Shown: positions 20,695 through 33,900 of the stretch, piece after piece | Layout: every line of letters begins with the position of its first letter | Numbering within the stretch: position 1 is the stretch's first letter | Source of the DNA: Takakia lepidozioides | Lineage: Eukaryota; Streptophyta; Takakiopsida; Takakiales; Takakiaceae | Length of the DNA: 64,000 nt | Reading direction: 5' to 3' | NCBI GenBank assembly: GCA_030704615.1 | Contig: CM060731.1 | Coordinates: forward strand, 72,148,756 to 72,212,755 | Translations under genes and position numbers: made by a program | Notes under the pieces: model-generated | Told to the model about the DNA's origin: nothing | The model's input: the letters and a program-made list of their open reading frames with translations, nothing else | The model's database searches: none

Positions 20695-23600
20695 ATGAAG
20701 GTGAAGGTGATCGCTCGTTCTGACGATGACTTTACCCGAGACCGTGGTCAAGACCTCCAGGTTTGTCGGTTTCCTACTGCTGCCTTAGCTCCTGTTATTT
20801 GCCTTGTGAGGCCAGGCAATTGCTGCGTTTTTGTTTTCCAAAGCAGGCTTGGTAAATTGCAGGAAAGCTTTTGGGAATGACTGGGTTAGGTGTTATGGAA
20901 AGACTGTTATGCTACTAATCCATTCGGTTAAAAAATTTGTTTCGTAGACCTTTCTGAGGCAGGTGTTCTGGGAGATAGGATGGAATTTAAGGTTGGTTGC
21001 TATTGGGGTCGAGGGTTTTGCTATCTAGGCCACGTCTAATCGGTACAATTGTAGACCATGTGAGCCGGGCATACCTTTGAGTGTATCGGAGTGGAACCGG
21101 ATTAGGTGCAGGATGAAAACAGGCTAGTCTCCTCCATTGCCAAGTATAAGTTGGGGTCCTTTACTGTATGGTCGGGTCTTGCTTCTCAGTCTTCTTCAGA
21201 GCTGGGGTCTTTGTTTTAAACGACAGCTGAATTGAATGCCCTATCGTTGGGTTCTCTTTTGATGTGGTGTTCCAATGTGTGCCTCAGTTTTATGGTGTGG
21301 TGTGTTCCTGTCAAGACAGAAAGTGTTTAGAAACTTGGACCCAAGTCTTCACCCACAGGAGAGGGCACATGAATATGTTCGAGCTCTCAATGCAGCCAAA
21401 TTGGAAAAGGCAAGTACTATTTGCCTTGCCTCTATTGCTTTATGTGCTTGTTAGCAATTATACTGATGCAAATTGACTTCCTTGCTAGCTAGTTTTTTTT
21501 CATCTGTTAAGATCCAGCCTTCACGTTCAGTGAGTGATGTGGCTATATGGGCATTGTATTTTGTGCAGGTGTTTGCCAAACCCTTTGTGGGAGCTATGAG
21601 TGGGCATATGGATGGTGTGTCTTGCATGGCCAAAAATCCGCACCATCTCAATTGCCTCATATCTGCTTCCTTGGATGGAGGTATGAGTGGTGCCGATGAT
21701 TTACTTGCTTTCTTGCAGCTGTGCATTATTAGTTTCCATTCTTATGATACACAAACCCATGTCTGCGAATGTTTGTGTAGAAAAATAGATTGACTGGATT
21801 GGTTTCCGCTAACACAAATGTGACGTTAAATGTTGCAGACATTCGACTTTGGGATATTGCCTACAGGTACTCACCTTCTTTAATTGGTATGATTTGATTG
21901 CAACCTTTAATCAATTGGTCTGCTTTCCCTTCCTCTGAGGTTGTTGATGGAGGTGAGTATGGTCTCTATGCAGGCGTACTGTGCGGCATTTTCCAGGCCA
22001 CAGAGGGGCTGTACGTGGGTTGGCAGTATCCACAGATGGGAACCACCTTGTTTCTTGTGGCGATGATTGCGTGTAAGCTTGCTTTACATGTCTTGTGTGT
22101 GGGCAAGATCATATAGCACAGAGATGTTCACAAGGTGCATGCACTCACACACACGCACTGTGTATCGTGATGGTAATGTCATCACCAGGAAAAGAAGAAA
22201 CTTTTGCACCAGTAACAGAGTGAGGGTCCGTACTGAGGTGGACTACGCTGAGAGGATTGGCTAGTCTAATATGTTCCCAATGAAATAGGAACAGCAATTG
22301 CTGTACTCTCCCACTAGAGAACAACATGGCCAGAGGCCTGACTAAGAAATACTAACTCAAGTGAAGTGTGCAACCCTAAATAATATGAAGGTCAGCAAAT
22401 GATAAGCTTTACCAGCATCCAAACTGTGAAACACACTACCAAGCCCATGGGTCTGAACTGGCCAAAACTTGTCTTCAGGCAGTTTTGGAGGTCCAGAGAG
22501 AGAGAGAATGTACTTGTAAGACTTTGTTTGCTATAGTCTTGTGGCCATAGACCTATGCCCAGTATGCACAGCATAGGGAATAGACTCTACCTTTGTGAGA
22601 GGGGCTCACTCCATGGGGAGAGAGAGAGAGAGAGAGGAAAGTTTTCCGTGTGCTCAAAGTAAACTTCGATGGTGTCATGGGTACAGGGTAAGGCTTTGGG
22701 AGATTCCTTCTTCTTTTGTGGGGGAGTCTACTGGTGAACATGTGGATGTTGTGGAGGCAAGTCCCTAAACTTCAGTCACTTGTTTGCGGGCTTGTAACGG
22801 GCACAGGATGTTCTGCATTAGTGGAGTAACCAGTTAAATGGATCAGAAAATGCATGGTATCCTCACCATCATGCCACGGATAGGACATTGGATACCAAAT
22901 GCCACAGCTACCTGCTGTCCAGAGGTAGGCAGCCTTCTTTAGTTTGAACTTGCAGCCCAGTTCCCGACTTGGGGAGGCCCTATAGATTGTCCTTGATTCC
23001 CAGTTGTTCATCAGATGCTGAAAGGAAGGTCTGAATAGATTTATGTCTGGCTTTAGCTCCTTCACTTGGAGTAAGGGCTTCTGTTGATACCAGTCTAGTT
23101 CCCCTTTTCATCAAATTCGAAAAGCAGGGTTTGAGCTCTATGAAGTAATGTTCGTCGGTTCTTTTTTCCTGTATGTTGCAGCCTCTGGCAACCTATCAAG
23201 GAAAGAATGCTTACAGGTACTTCTGGTCGGTATTTCATTGATCATGGTTTGTAATATCCTGTTCAGGGACTACAAAAGTTTTGTGGTTGTGGCACTGTCA
23301 GTAGATTTTGTTTGTGCAATGACTTCACTCTGCTTCTCTCCCTCTATCTCTCTCCACCTCTCTGTTGCAATATCATAGTTCAGTCTGCAGCTAGTGCTGC
23401 TTTTGAAGAGGCTGGTCTTACCCAACATGCGATATTACTTCATGCACTGTGGGGATGGAGAAAATATGGAGAATTAAGTGCTCAGAAAGGGTTAGGATTG
23501 CAAGGACTAACCTGCAAGTCTGATGCCATGTGTCTTACATGAGGTTAGGTCCATTACTCTGGGATATGGACTTGGGGACATCTACACATGGAGAGGATGC

Positions 23601-25466
23601 GGCCTAGAGATATTACCAACTTAGGTTGTTAAGAATTTCAATGCTTTCACTTTCGGGTGCCCACCCGTGCCTACGAAATCCATGGGTTTGAGATTTCAAA
23701 CCGTGCTTTGGTGACTTCCTGGGGTGCAGAGCTGTGGATTACCAGTGGAATAGTCAAATATTTGCAACAGCAGGTTCGCAGGTTGATATCTGGGATCAAA
23801 ACAGGTGTAACACCTGCCGCCCCCCCCCCCCCCCCCAAAACGCCCTTTCTCCAGTTTTAGCCCCTTCTTCCCTCTATAATGAGTGCATCAGTATAGATGT
23901 GATGTTGTCTTATTATGGTTGTACATGAGGACATTTCAAGATGGCCTGTTCACTATACACTCCATCAATGTAGGGCTTGGTTGTCGGGGTTGGCAGGTTT
24001 GTGGAGTTGGTACAACATTAGGGCTCATGATTAAGCATCTGGCCAAAATGTCCCCATTCCTGAGTTCGCGCATATTGTACTCACCAAATCTCTGGTTTTA
24101 TCTGATAGCTAAACAGAGTTACTCCCCTTCACAGTGGAATCCTCAGTTGGTGTACCTAAGTGTTTTGGGTGCATACCACTCCAATTATGGAAGTGCCTTG
24201 TTTTCCTGTACATTTGCAAACATCAATCGGCAGACCATCTGGTAAATGGTTTGCCAATAAGCGTGTTATTAATGTGCTGGAGGTGAGTGATGGTCACCAA
24301 CTTGTTCCAATTAGCATTCTTAGATCCTACGATGCTGATGGTATTCATGAATTGCTTAGAACCTGCTGAGTTTAGCTCTTATAAGTTGCCTTGCTGGAGT
24401 TTGTAGCTCTTGTCAATTTCAGAAAGGTGTAGGTGAAAAATATGATGGTGGAGCTATGCCATTCCCATCAGAGCATGTTTGGTGACAAGGGATGTCGGGG
24501 TGGGGTGGTCTGGGGCAAAGGTCAGAACCAGTGAACAGCTTCTCCTGGGGCGCAGACTCAGTGGTGTCGGTGCGCTTCAATCCTGCTGAACGTGATGTAT
24601 TTGCCACCACTGCAAGGTGTTACTTTTTATGTTTATTTTTGCAGGCATTTCTCTCCCTGTTCAGCTCCTCTTCTCTCCCTGAACTATGGCCTTACTATTT
24701 TCTTTTGAGCTTTGTGTGTTGCTAAGGTAGGCTGTCACTAGCACTGGTTAAGTGCACGATGGTCATGAAATGTAAATCTTATTATGTTTCTTTTTGAAGG
24801 TTATTGAGATGTGGAATAGAAGTGGAGCACTGGATGAAAACTGGAACAGGTTCGGAGTTCCCCCTGGCTAGTGAATCAGAAACATACTTGACAGTTACAC
24901 ATTGTATGGGTGGGCACAGTGACCGCAGCATTGCGCTATATGATCTCCGGATGGGTACTCCATTGAGAAAACTAATAATGCAGGTACTCACCTCGTATCT
25001 GCCACAACTCTTGTAGCAGGAAGGCACAAATCACGTTTGGTTTACAACATTGATAGAATGCCAGATAGCTTAATGACGGAGAATACATAGAGCTATTGGA
25101 AACTTTGACCCCCCCCCCCCCCCCCGGTCCTCTCTCTCTCTCCCTCGTTGCCCTGCACGCAGCCCAGAGTGACGGATGGAAGCCTCCTGTGCCCATCCCC
25201 AAGCATGTCATTTCTGTTGTAAACGCAGGGCTATAAAACTAAAATCTGCAACCAGGCTGTTGAGTTTGCATGGTGACTAGTGTCACTGTGAGTGCCTCAA
25301 TGGCTGTTGTGGGAAAATAAGTATATGCCTGCAAGCTGATTTGTGGGAATAAGCTAAACCCTGGTGGGTGCAAACCCCACAAAAGGCTCTGGGGGGGTTA
25401 GTTTCCCGCAGGGTCAATGGCCGTAAGGCTATGGTAAGCCAATGTTCGCAAGGAACCGGATGGGTA

Positions 25467-25510
<44 letters not shown>

Positions 25511-28500
25511 TAACTCTCTTCAGGAACGTCAACAACATCGTCCCTGCACCTCTGTTCACGAACTTCGAAATCTTGAGGCTGAGCCGAAAGCCATGGCCCT
25601 GTTGGGGTCTAATTGCTGGGCAGAGCACTCACATCAGCTTGATGCTTGTGTGAAGGGCTTTCTAGAGGATATCTGGAAAGCCCGAACTAATTGTTTATAC
25701 CAAGGTGAGTCCCAGTACTGGAGTGAGCCCCTCACAAAGGTAGTTTATGTTCCCTTTAGTTCTGCCCAAACTGGGGGTGGGGTCTATGGCCACAAGGCTA
25801 CAGCAAACGGCTTATGAGTTGATTCTCTCCCTCCCGCATACGGAAAACAATGTCTTATGAGTACATTCTCTCTCTCTCCCTCTCCCTTTTGTTTTCCACT
25901 CAAACTGGGCGTGATGTCAACGGCCACAAGGCTACAACAAACGTCTTCTGAGTACATTCACTCTCTTTTGTTGCACCGAAATTGGGCATGAGGTCTATGG
26001 CCACAAGGCTAGGGCAAACAACACCTTCTGAGTACATTACTCTGTTTCTCTATTAACATCCACGACAACCACTGGTGCCAGTGTTAGATGGAAATTCTGA
26101 GTACCCACCTTGATTTCAAGCTGGGCTGAATGTAAGTTGCTGTAGTAGGGCCATGGTGGATGAATGAGACAAAGATTGTTGCTCTCACATTGAAAGGAAC
26201 ATTTTTGAAGTCACATGGTAAAAGCTCTGTTCAAGAGGCTGGGAATAAGAACTGTGATCCTCCTCATGTTTGTATGTTTGGACTCTTTCTGGAGAAATCA
26301 AAATCAATTTCTAAAAGCTTACTTTCACAAGCATTCCACAATGCTTGTGGCCCCCATTTGGCTCATCTCTCAATCCAGTTCGGCCTCTCCGGCCTTTTCT
26401 GCTCTGTTCTAACCAGGCATGGAGTCTTTGGCCACTTGGCTATGGCAAAGTCTGACAAGTATGACTGTCCTTGATATGTTGCTGTTTCAACAGGGAAAAA
26501 GCTGTAGGTCTGTTGGTTGGTAAATTACACTAGTGATCACGCTGTAATTATTTTTACATTTTGTTGGTGTGTTATTTGCTGCAGACAAGGACAAATTCAG
26601 TCGCTTGGAATCCCCAAGAAGCATTCAACTTCACTGCTGTAAGCTGTTTGTTTCAGTTGGATGCCTATGCTGAATACATTGAGAGCCTTCATGTGAGTAG
26701 CTGTGTGGGATGCTGTAGTTCCTGGGGCATGATATGGTTGGCCGGATTGGGGACCAGGCAAATGAGGATAGCAACTGCTACAGCTTCGACATGCGAAGGC
26801 TCAAGCACGCCTCCTGCATTCATAAGGACCACGTGTCAGCTGTGTGAGTTTCTGTAATTCTAGAATTTTCAACAAGGGGAGTTGGTTGTCTGTGCTATCA
26901 TGACAATTTACTTGTGTTCTTCTTGGAATTGAAGCAAATATGATTTGTACATGGATGCAGGATGGATCTGGATTACTCACCAACAGGTCGAGAGTTTGTT
27001 ACAGGATCATATGACAGAACAGTTCGTGAACTTAGTCACCTCTCAATATGCTTCCTTTTGCTGCCCTTCTATTCATGTCATGGAGTAAATTGGATTTTGT
27101 CTATGTGAGCTATGATTGATCTTTCTTACATTAGGACATCACCTTTTTGGTGCATCCATTTCTGTTGGAAGTACTAAATGTCACTACTGGGCTGTGTGGC
27201 AATAACCTGAGATTGATTATCATGCAGGTCAGAATTTTCCCCTACAATGGAGGCCATAGTAAGGAGGTGTATCATACAAAGCGCATGCAGAGGTATCTTA
27301 GAACTGCTTTCTTGAGTGTCTCACATAACTTCATTGTATGGTTGATGCGAGAAATATACTGTGGGCTTGTGGAGTGATAATTTTCTCATAATTTGGTGCG
27401 AGAATGGATGCTGCCAAATATTGAAACCTTTGTGGAGGGCCAAGGCTGCTTCTAGTGCAGTCTATGCTGTTGCTCAGATGACTTCCCCAAGTGGCAATGT
27501 ATCTTTCTATTATGGTCTCATTTGATGTCAGATATTCTCAACCAGCTCCTAAAGGCTGACTATGCTCCATAGTTGGCGAGTACCACTTTTGTTTGCTTTC
27601 ATATTTATGTGTGGTAGCTTTGTGATGATGAACACCCATCATCAGCCCTTTGAAGGCAACAGCGGTGCTCCTGAGAGCTGTCAATGTTCCCTTAAGCTCT
27701 GCCTTGTCATGATAATGGGAGTGTGTGACTAATGCTCTTTGAGCATTTGCTGGCTTTGATGTCACTTTTTTGGAACTGCAATATCTTCTTGTTCTTTGTA
27801 ACGTAACTGTGAGGGTGTGATGTGTACATGGGATGGATCTAGGGTATTCTGTGTGAGTTTCAGTAGCGATGCCGCATATGTGGTGTCAGGCAGTGATGAT
27901 ACAAACCTTCGTCTGTGGAAGTCAAAGGCATCGGAGCAACTTGGCGTGGTAACAACTGAATTGGCCTTCAACAATGATTTGAAACTGTGCATAAATACAT
28001 TCTGTCTCCCACACAAAGGTCTTTTGCCATAAAATGTTTCCTATTGGGATGTATAGGCATGCCGAGATTGGAGTTGTCATTTTTTGGGTGGGTGTGTGGG
28101 TTTACAGCTGCTGCCAAGGGAGAAACAAAGGCATGCATATCTGACTGCAGTGAAGGAGCGCTACAAGCATCTACCTGAAATCAGTCGAATTGATCGGTGG
28201 GTTTACATCCTTTCCGTAAATGGTCAGAGCTCTTTGATGGGTGTTCAATTTGGCCGCTCTCATTGTTTTTGTGATAGCCCAATTCGTTGGTGCCACATGC
28301 CACAGAGGTCATGTGTTTTCTCATTGGAATTTCCTGCAAACATTGCCTGTGACATACCCTTCAAGGCATCATTGTGGGGGGCTTGTGTGGCCAAAGTTGC
28401 CTAGATTAAGTTCTGATGTACTGGAAGGGGTTATCATGCAGGCATCGCCATTTACCGAAAGCTATATATAAGGCAGGCAAGCTGCGCCATGCGTCAAATA

Positions 28501-28604
28501 GTGCTGAGCAAAAACGTGAAAATCGGAAGAGAGCCCACAGTGCACCTGGGACAGTTCCTTATACAGCTGCTCGGAGGAAACGCATTGTTACACAGCTGGA
28601 ATAG
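20695..28604 (+). CDS. SOF1: SOF1/DCAF13 WD40 ribosome-biogenesis protein
   Basis: The protein is a nucleolar WD40 component of the small-subunit processome (U3 snoRNP) and a DCAF-type substrate receptor for CUL4 in other eukaryotes. Seventeen exons join in frame to 452 aa (human about 445): 20695-20760, 21320-21409, 21569-21680, 21839-21866, 21974-22072, 22687-22756, 23182-23216, 23730-23804, 24521-24616, 24920-24983, 26585-26638, 26758-26843, 26961-27021, 27228-27292, 27843-27948, 28108-28196 and 28442-28604. The N terminus MKVKVIARSDDDFTRD and the core ALNAAKLEKVFAKPF are diagnostic. WD repeats follow (DIRLWDI, VVRLWEI, QVDIWDQN, DDTNLRLW), then the Sof1 C-terminal domain (KERYKHLPEI, RHRHLPKAIYKA, basic tail). 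The introns after exons 2 and 6 begin GCAAGT (GC-AG). Intron 10 (24984-26584) is the longest and holds repeats. Confidence 0.96.
25414..26460 (+). repeat. Repeated ~85-bp motif and (CT)n inside SOF1 intron 10
   Basis: Five degenerate copies of GTCTATGGCCACAAGGCTACAGCAAACG..TTCTGAGTACATTCTCTCT occur near 25420, 25783, 25920, 26000 and 26410. Several are followed by CT runs, with the longest CT tract at 25471-25506. Confidence 0.7.
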
Positions 28605-29680
28605 AGCACACTTTAACCTGCATGTGCCTCAGGTCTTGAGGGCAGAAAAATCTGCTCTTGCACGCAGCTGTGCCACATTTCATGGCAGGTTGAATAGGTG
28701 CATGTCATTCAGGTCTATGAGGGCAAAAGCAACATTATGCTGGCCGAGTCCACAGCTGCTGCGCCCATGGCAGAGATTCGGAATGGAATAGGCCTTGTAG
28801 AACTGAGGTGATGGACCTCTCACATGATCTGTAATTATGCTAGAAAGAAAGGTCTCAATCCTATTCAGGGAATTTCAAGATATCTTGCAGACTCAACTCT
28901 TGCATAATGGACTGACTCTACATTGGAGATTACTTAAAGTAAGAGGTAATCCTGATTCCTTGCATGGCTGGATACAGTAGCAAAGCTACAAAATTACCTG
29001 AGCAATTTGTGGTGACCGCATGCAATTCACCGCCTGCTATATCTATCCAAAGGTAGATACTTCACATTGGTGGTTTCTTGGTTTAGGGCTTACTACCTTC
29101 ATGGCTACAATTCTCATCCTCACCCGCCAGCACTCCTCGACCAACCAACAGTGGAGATTGATACCGGTTGCCTTCCAAAAGCCACATACTTTCATGCCCT
29201 GCATGACATTCACCAAGTACCGGGTGTATATCAGAGGTGGAAAATCTCAATGATGAGGAGGCAGCAATTCTACAGAAACTTGCTGCCAGTAGATATATGT
29301 GTATTTGCTTCCAAGGAAACACCAGCCCCAACAACTCGGCCTTGAAGGGGAAAACAAGCGGCTAGTTGCGTATGGCTCCTCTTTATGAATAACGAAATCT
29401 ACTTTCATCCATAATAAATTTGAAATTTTATCCATTTATTCTTCATAAATTGTTCTTTGTAACCGCTTCATCTCTTCCACCAGACCATTGTACATCCACT
29501 CCGCCCAAGCCACATCCTCTCCCCTCATACGAGTGGTGTTACTTGAGGCATTTCATGAAGCAGTTTTCAACAAAGGAGAGGAGGTGACACTTGGGGAAGG
29601 CACAATAGGGGCTTAGCGATTATTGACACCAATGGGTCGTCTCCTCTTTAGAATAAAGAGGAGCCAATAAACAGGCATAT
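28605..29680. other. SOF1 3' flank
   Basis: No gene is recognised. An open frame at 29067-29345 (plus) has no family match, and it could be 3' UTR or a decayed fragment. Confidence 0.4.
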
Positions 29681-29689
29681 CACAGGGGC

Positions 29690-29805
29690 AAAGCCTCATC
29701 CCCAAGGCAAAGAGACAAGTGACAGGACTTTGAACCTGAGACCCACAAGCCAATACACGAGTGGCTTACCACTGGGCCACAACCTTGTTGTCTACGCCCT
29801 AATGG
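29690..29805 (-). repeat. SINE-like tRNA-derived element 3
   Basis: On the minus strand, GGTTGTGGCCCAGTGGTAAGC (about 29770-29790) is a good pol III A box. GGTCTCAGGTTCAAAGTCC (about 29725-29745) is a B box, at SINE-like spacing. No complete tRNA fold is evident. Confidence 0.55.
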
Positions 29806-30500
29806 GGACACCCAACAACTACCAAGGGCGGGAGCCCGAGGTCCCATTCTCTCTTTATTTTACCATTCATATTCATACATATAGGGCCAAATACATGCCT
29901 CCTGCTACTTCATTCAAGTTTCCTGCCGCCATGGTAGCCTCCTTTGCTATAAAAGACAAGGAGTTTGGAGGGAGGGGGGCAGAAAAAAAGGGGGATTGGA
30001 TCAGTAAGGCACAGTACATAGTTATCCATTAAGTCCAGGGGATGGAGGGTGAGTTCGGCCAGTTTGGTCAGAAGTAAGGGTGAACGTCTATGAAGCGGGC
30101 CCACAAAGTACAAGCGAAATAAATAGGGGGCCAAACTCAAAATAGTAGGAAAAAATGTGTTTGATCCCCTCTTCCTCCGCGGCGCGGCGCCCCACCCCTT
30201 GGACATGTGGATGAGCCTGACAGGGGCCCACGCTCCCATCATGTTGACCCTTCCCACATTTCCACCTGGCACAAGGTCATGCTACTTACTTTGTTCAGCT
30301 CGTGCCCAGTTTACTCGACTCCTACCTATTTTACTGGACTTAACGGATAGGCTCAAACTGCCCACCAAAGCCGCATGTGGGGCGGGACTTAAGGGATAAC
30401 TTTACTAGGGGAAAGGGCCAATACATGGTTTGGATAAACTATAGTTTGGGCAACTGGAAGAAAAATAGTCGAGGGTGGTGAAGGGATGGGGCCTAGAGAA
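29806..30500. other. Repeat-derived spacer
   Basis: 29870-29945 resembles 30815-30890 (CATTCATAC..GCTACTT.ATTCAAG.. GCCATG..AGCC). No gene is recognised. Confidence 0.4.
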
Positions 30501-30511
30501 AAGGAAAATGG

Positions 30512-30642
30512 GTAACATTTTCCTCAAAAATTTCTAATTCAACAGTGTTGTGGGTGCAGCGCCGGAGGAAAAATAAAAATAAAAATGTAACATTTTCCTT
30601 GAAAGGCTCTAATTTACCAAAGTTGTGGATGCGGCATTGGGA
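30512..30642 (-). repeat. Partial tandem duplication of 5S 3' end and spacer
   Basis: GTAACATTTTCCT..TCTAATT..AGTTGTGG.TGCRGC occurs at 30512-30566 and again at 30588-30642. The first copy holds only the last ~15 nt of a 5S gene (GGGTGCAGCGCCGG on plus). The second runs into the decayed 5S gene. Confidence 0.6.
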
Positions 30643-30739
30643 ATTCCCGAGAGGTCACCAATCCCAGTACTATTGTGGCCCAAAGGCAACTTCAGAATTC
30701 TGATGGGATCTGGTGTAGTAGCCTTGGTATGACCGCACC
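30627..30739 (-). pseudogene. 5S rRNA pseudogene
   Basis: On the minus strand the sequence GGTGCGGTCATACCAAGG, then ACCAGATCCCATCAGAA and a degraded GTGACCTCTCGGGAATTCC, aligns end to end with the 5S gene at 37607-37723. A deletion removes the box A region (AAGTTAAGCGC becomes AAGTTGCC), and box C is mutated. The upstream TATAA region is also altered (CATAA). Confidence 0.85.
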
Positions 30740-30989
30740 ACAACATTGACGCTCCACGCTTGCCACTTATGATGGCTCTTCTTGCACCCATCAAGTTCTC
30801 CTATGATCAATTTTGCCCACTCACATTCATACCTGTTGCTACTTTATTCAAGGTCTACGCCATGCCGGCCTTCAATCCTTTGCTTTGTTGTTCCACAACG
30901 AGGCCCTAAAATCAAAAGGGGTTTGTGTTGGGGGCTAATACATAAAAAACAAGTAGCCTCTATACCTGATGAACATGTTACCCTATAGG

Positions 30990-33900
30990 CGTGGCTTTTT
31001 CTCACGTTATGCTCACACGATACCAGCCCCTTTACGTAAGAGGCGCGAGACTAGGCGGTGAGGCTTCACCTCAAATTTAAGGTCCTCGCCCATGGGTTAT
31101 TTCGCACGGGGGAACTCCATGCCAACCAGCCTGAGAATAAATCACACTATACTTGAAAAGATGAATAGGTCACTTTTAAAGTCCCCACCCATATTGTATA
31201 TTTTGGCAAAGCAAAACTTTGTCCCCTAACAACTACAATTATATATTGAGAGATACATTTCAGTGCGAAACTTGGTTGGATAGTGTGCAGTTAGGATGCT
31301 CACAACATGAAATCATATGTATTTTTGAGATGCCCAGAGAAAATCATAGAGCTAAGGAGATTGTACTCACACGACAAAAATAAGAAGACGAATATCAAAT
31401 TGTATAAAAATGTGCTCACATGAGCACAATCACAGCAGATAAGGCTGCGAAGCCTTAGCACATGTAACACGAAAGTTGATAGTTCAAATTGTGTTTGTGT
31501 AAATATTGTCTACAACATTTTTCTATGTGAGGTCTTCTATATCTTTTGTATAATACACATTTGTTGCCTCACACTAATCAATTAAAAAATGCAATACACA
31601 TATTTTGACTTCACCTAATTCCAATAAAAAATGTAATTGTACATTGATTATGAACTAAGTTCACTTATCTACTTGATGAGATTGGTTGCAAATAACTGAA
31701 CTTACAATTAGTTGTCTGCATTTCATAAGACCAGTAAAATACTGCAACTCTGTATGACTACATTAAAGATAACCTATTATGTCTGAGAATAATGGATACT
31801 GAAAGTTTTTTTGGGAGGGTTTATCGCAAAGAGGCCATCACTCCCACTGTCACTCTCACCATAGCTGTTTATTATGGACATGAGTTCGGATAGCCTCTAA
31901 AAATGACAATTGAGGCATGACATGGTAACTCCGTACAAATCTAGCAGATTCCAACCACAAAACGTCAAGGCTAAGCGCTCCGGAAAGCGGTCCCATCCTG
32001 CAAACAAAACTCACTTAGCATGAATCTCTCTCCAAATCCATAATCAAACGAATAGACCATCCTCAACAACGAATAAACTCATTTGATTGCCAAAACTTAC
32101 TCACTCTCGTATGCCAATGAGCATTCATATTAGTTCATATCCCTTAACATTCCAACATATCCAACCAGGTATTTGAAAACAAATAAAAATTGACAAGTTA
32201 GCATGGAGAAACTCATTTGTGACCTAGGAGCAAGTTTACTGGATTTTTTTTCTAGAATAATCGTTATAGGCCATCCTTGACGAGTACACGACTATTGGGT
32301 GGGTAGAATATGGGATGATGGGGCACATGTGATGATGGTCCCGATACCTTAGCATTACGAAATATACAATGATTCACTAAAATTCAATAGTTTTATACAT
32401 TTTTGATCTGATAATATATCCTCAACCAAAGTATAGTCTAAAGAAAGCGTTAACGCACTTATGTATCGGGCTTGAATCAAAAAAATTCGAATAATTGAAA
32501 ATCGAGAATTGGATATAGTGTTGGAATAACATACAAATTGGATATACCAAACCGTTTCGCCTTACAAAAATCATCTCTTAAATAGAGTAATGTTGCAATA
32601 ATAGATGGACATTGGATATCTCAAACCCTTTCGCAACACGAAAGTGATCTGTTCAACGAGACATATTGACAACTAGTTTTACTCGAATTATAATTAAGGT
32701 GGTATAGTGGAAGGGTTACCGAGGAAAAGTACGGTAGCACTTGATTTGATATCCCAACAGCGACAAATAATAATTTGACATCCATGAGAAGTAGTTCAAA
32801 TCCTTCAGTTTATATCCCTCCATATCGGTTAAAAAACATGCAGGTTTTTTAACACAAACACTGTCAGACAAAAGTTTCATGTTGAAGAACTTTTTTGTTA
32901 CGGCGAAGCAGTTCAAATCTCTCAGTTCATATCCCTTCAAAAGCATGCAGGTTTTCGAGCACAAACACTGTCAGACAAGAGTTTCGTGTTGAGATTTCAA
33001 CTCTTTTGCTTCGGCGAATATTTTCCACATTCTGTATCTAGATTATTCGTTATAAGCAATTGTGCACCACTATGGCACTATGAAACTTGTGCATGTGATG
33101 ATCTCGGACTGATTTTCATATGTGGTAGTAATAATTAGGATACTTTCGTTTCGCGAGAATTGATGTCATATGGGTGGCGGAACCTGCGGGACAGCTCTCC
33201 GGATGTCTCAACATGTGTCAATATGATGCACTTATATTATCATTTACGTAATTGTATTTTTTCTCTCTGTTAATCCACATAGCATTCCCCCTCTATTTTG
33301 TATCCTATATTGTAGCCAAATATTATCTGGAATTACCCGTGGATATATGCTAAGATGCATTATAAAGTATGATATCAGATAGATATATGTAGATTGGTAT
33401 TGATAAGCGGTTTGGTTACTATACTTGCATGATAATTTGCTAGTACATGGATGTAGCGTTATTGGTTTGGAATAAATATCCTCATGAAAGTACCGTACGA
33501 GGGACATTGCGACATTTGATATGTATTTATATATGAGACGGATGGATTTATTGATGGATATAGATGCATAATGTACATTGATACATTGCATATTTACCAC
33601 TCAGGAGGATGCCAGCCTTACTGAAATTCATGAAGATTCAAGCGAAACTATACCATGGCAGATCACAATCGGTGTAGAAATGACTTTCTCTATTGAATTA
33701 TGTATGTTCTTCCTCTTTCAGAAACCTCATTCACTGCTGTGACTTTCAGCGTAGTGAGAATAGATGCCAATAAATTTACTTCACATAGGAAGTCGAAACA
33801 TAACTAGATGTAGACAGCACCCGTAAAGTGCAGTTGTTTTGCTCACACATACTACACATATTCAAAACACATATTAGTTTTGTAGTGAGAAACTAAATGT

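Noticed and set aside
21898-27377. Many plus-strand ORFs between the SOF1 exons
   Set aside because: They run through introns or out of exons in the wrong frame. The spliced model accounts for every conserved SOF1 segment.
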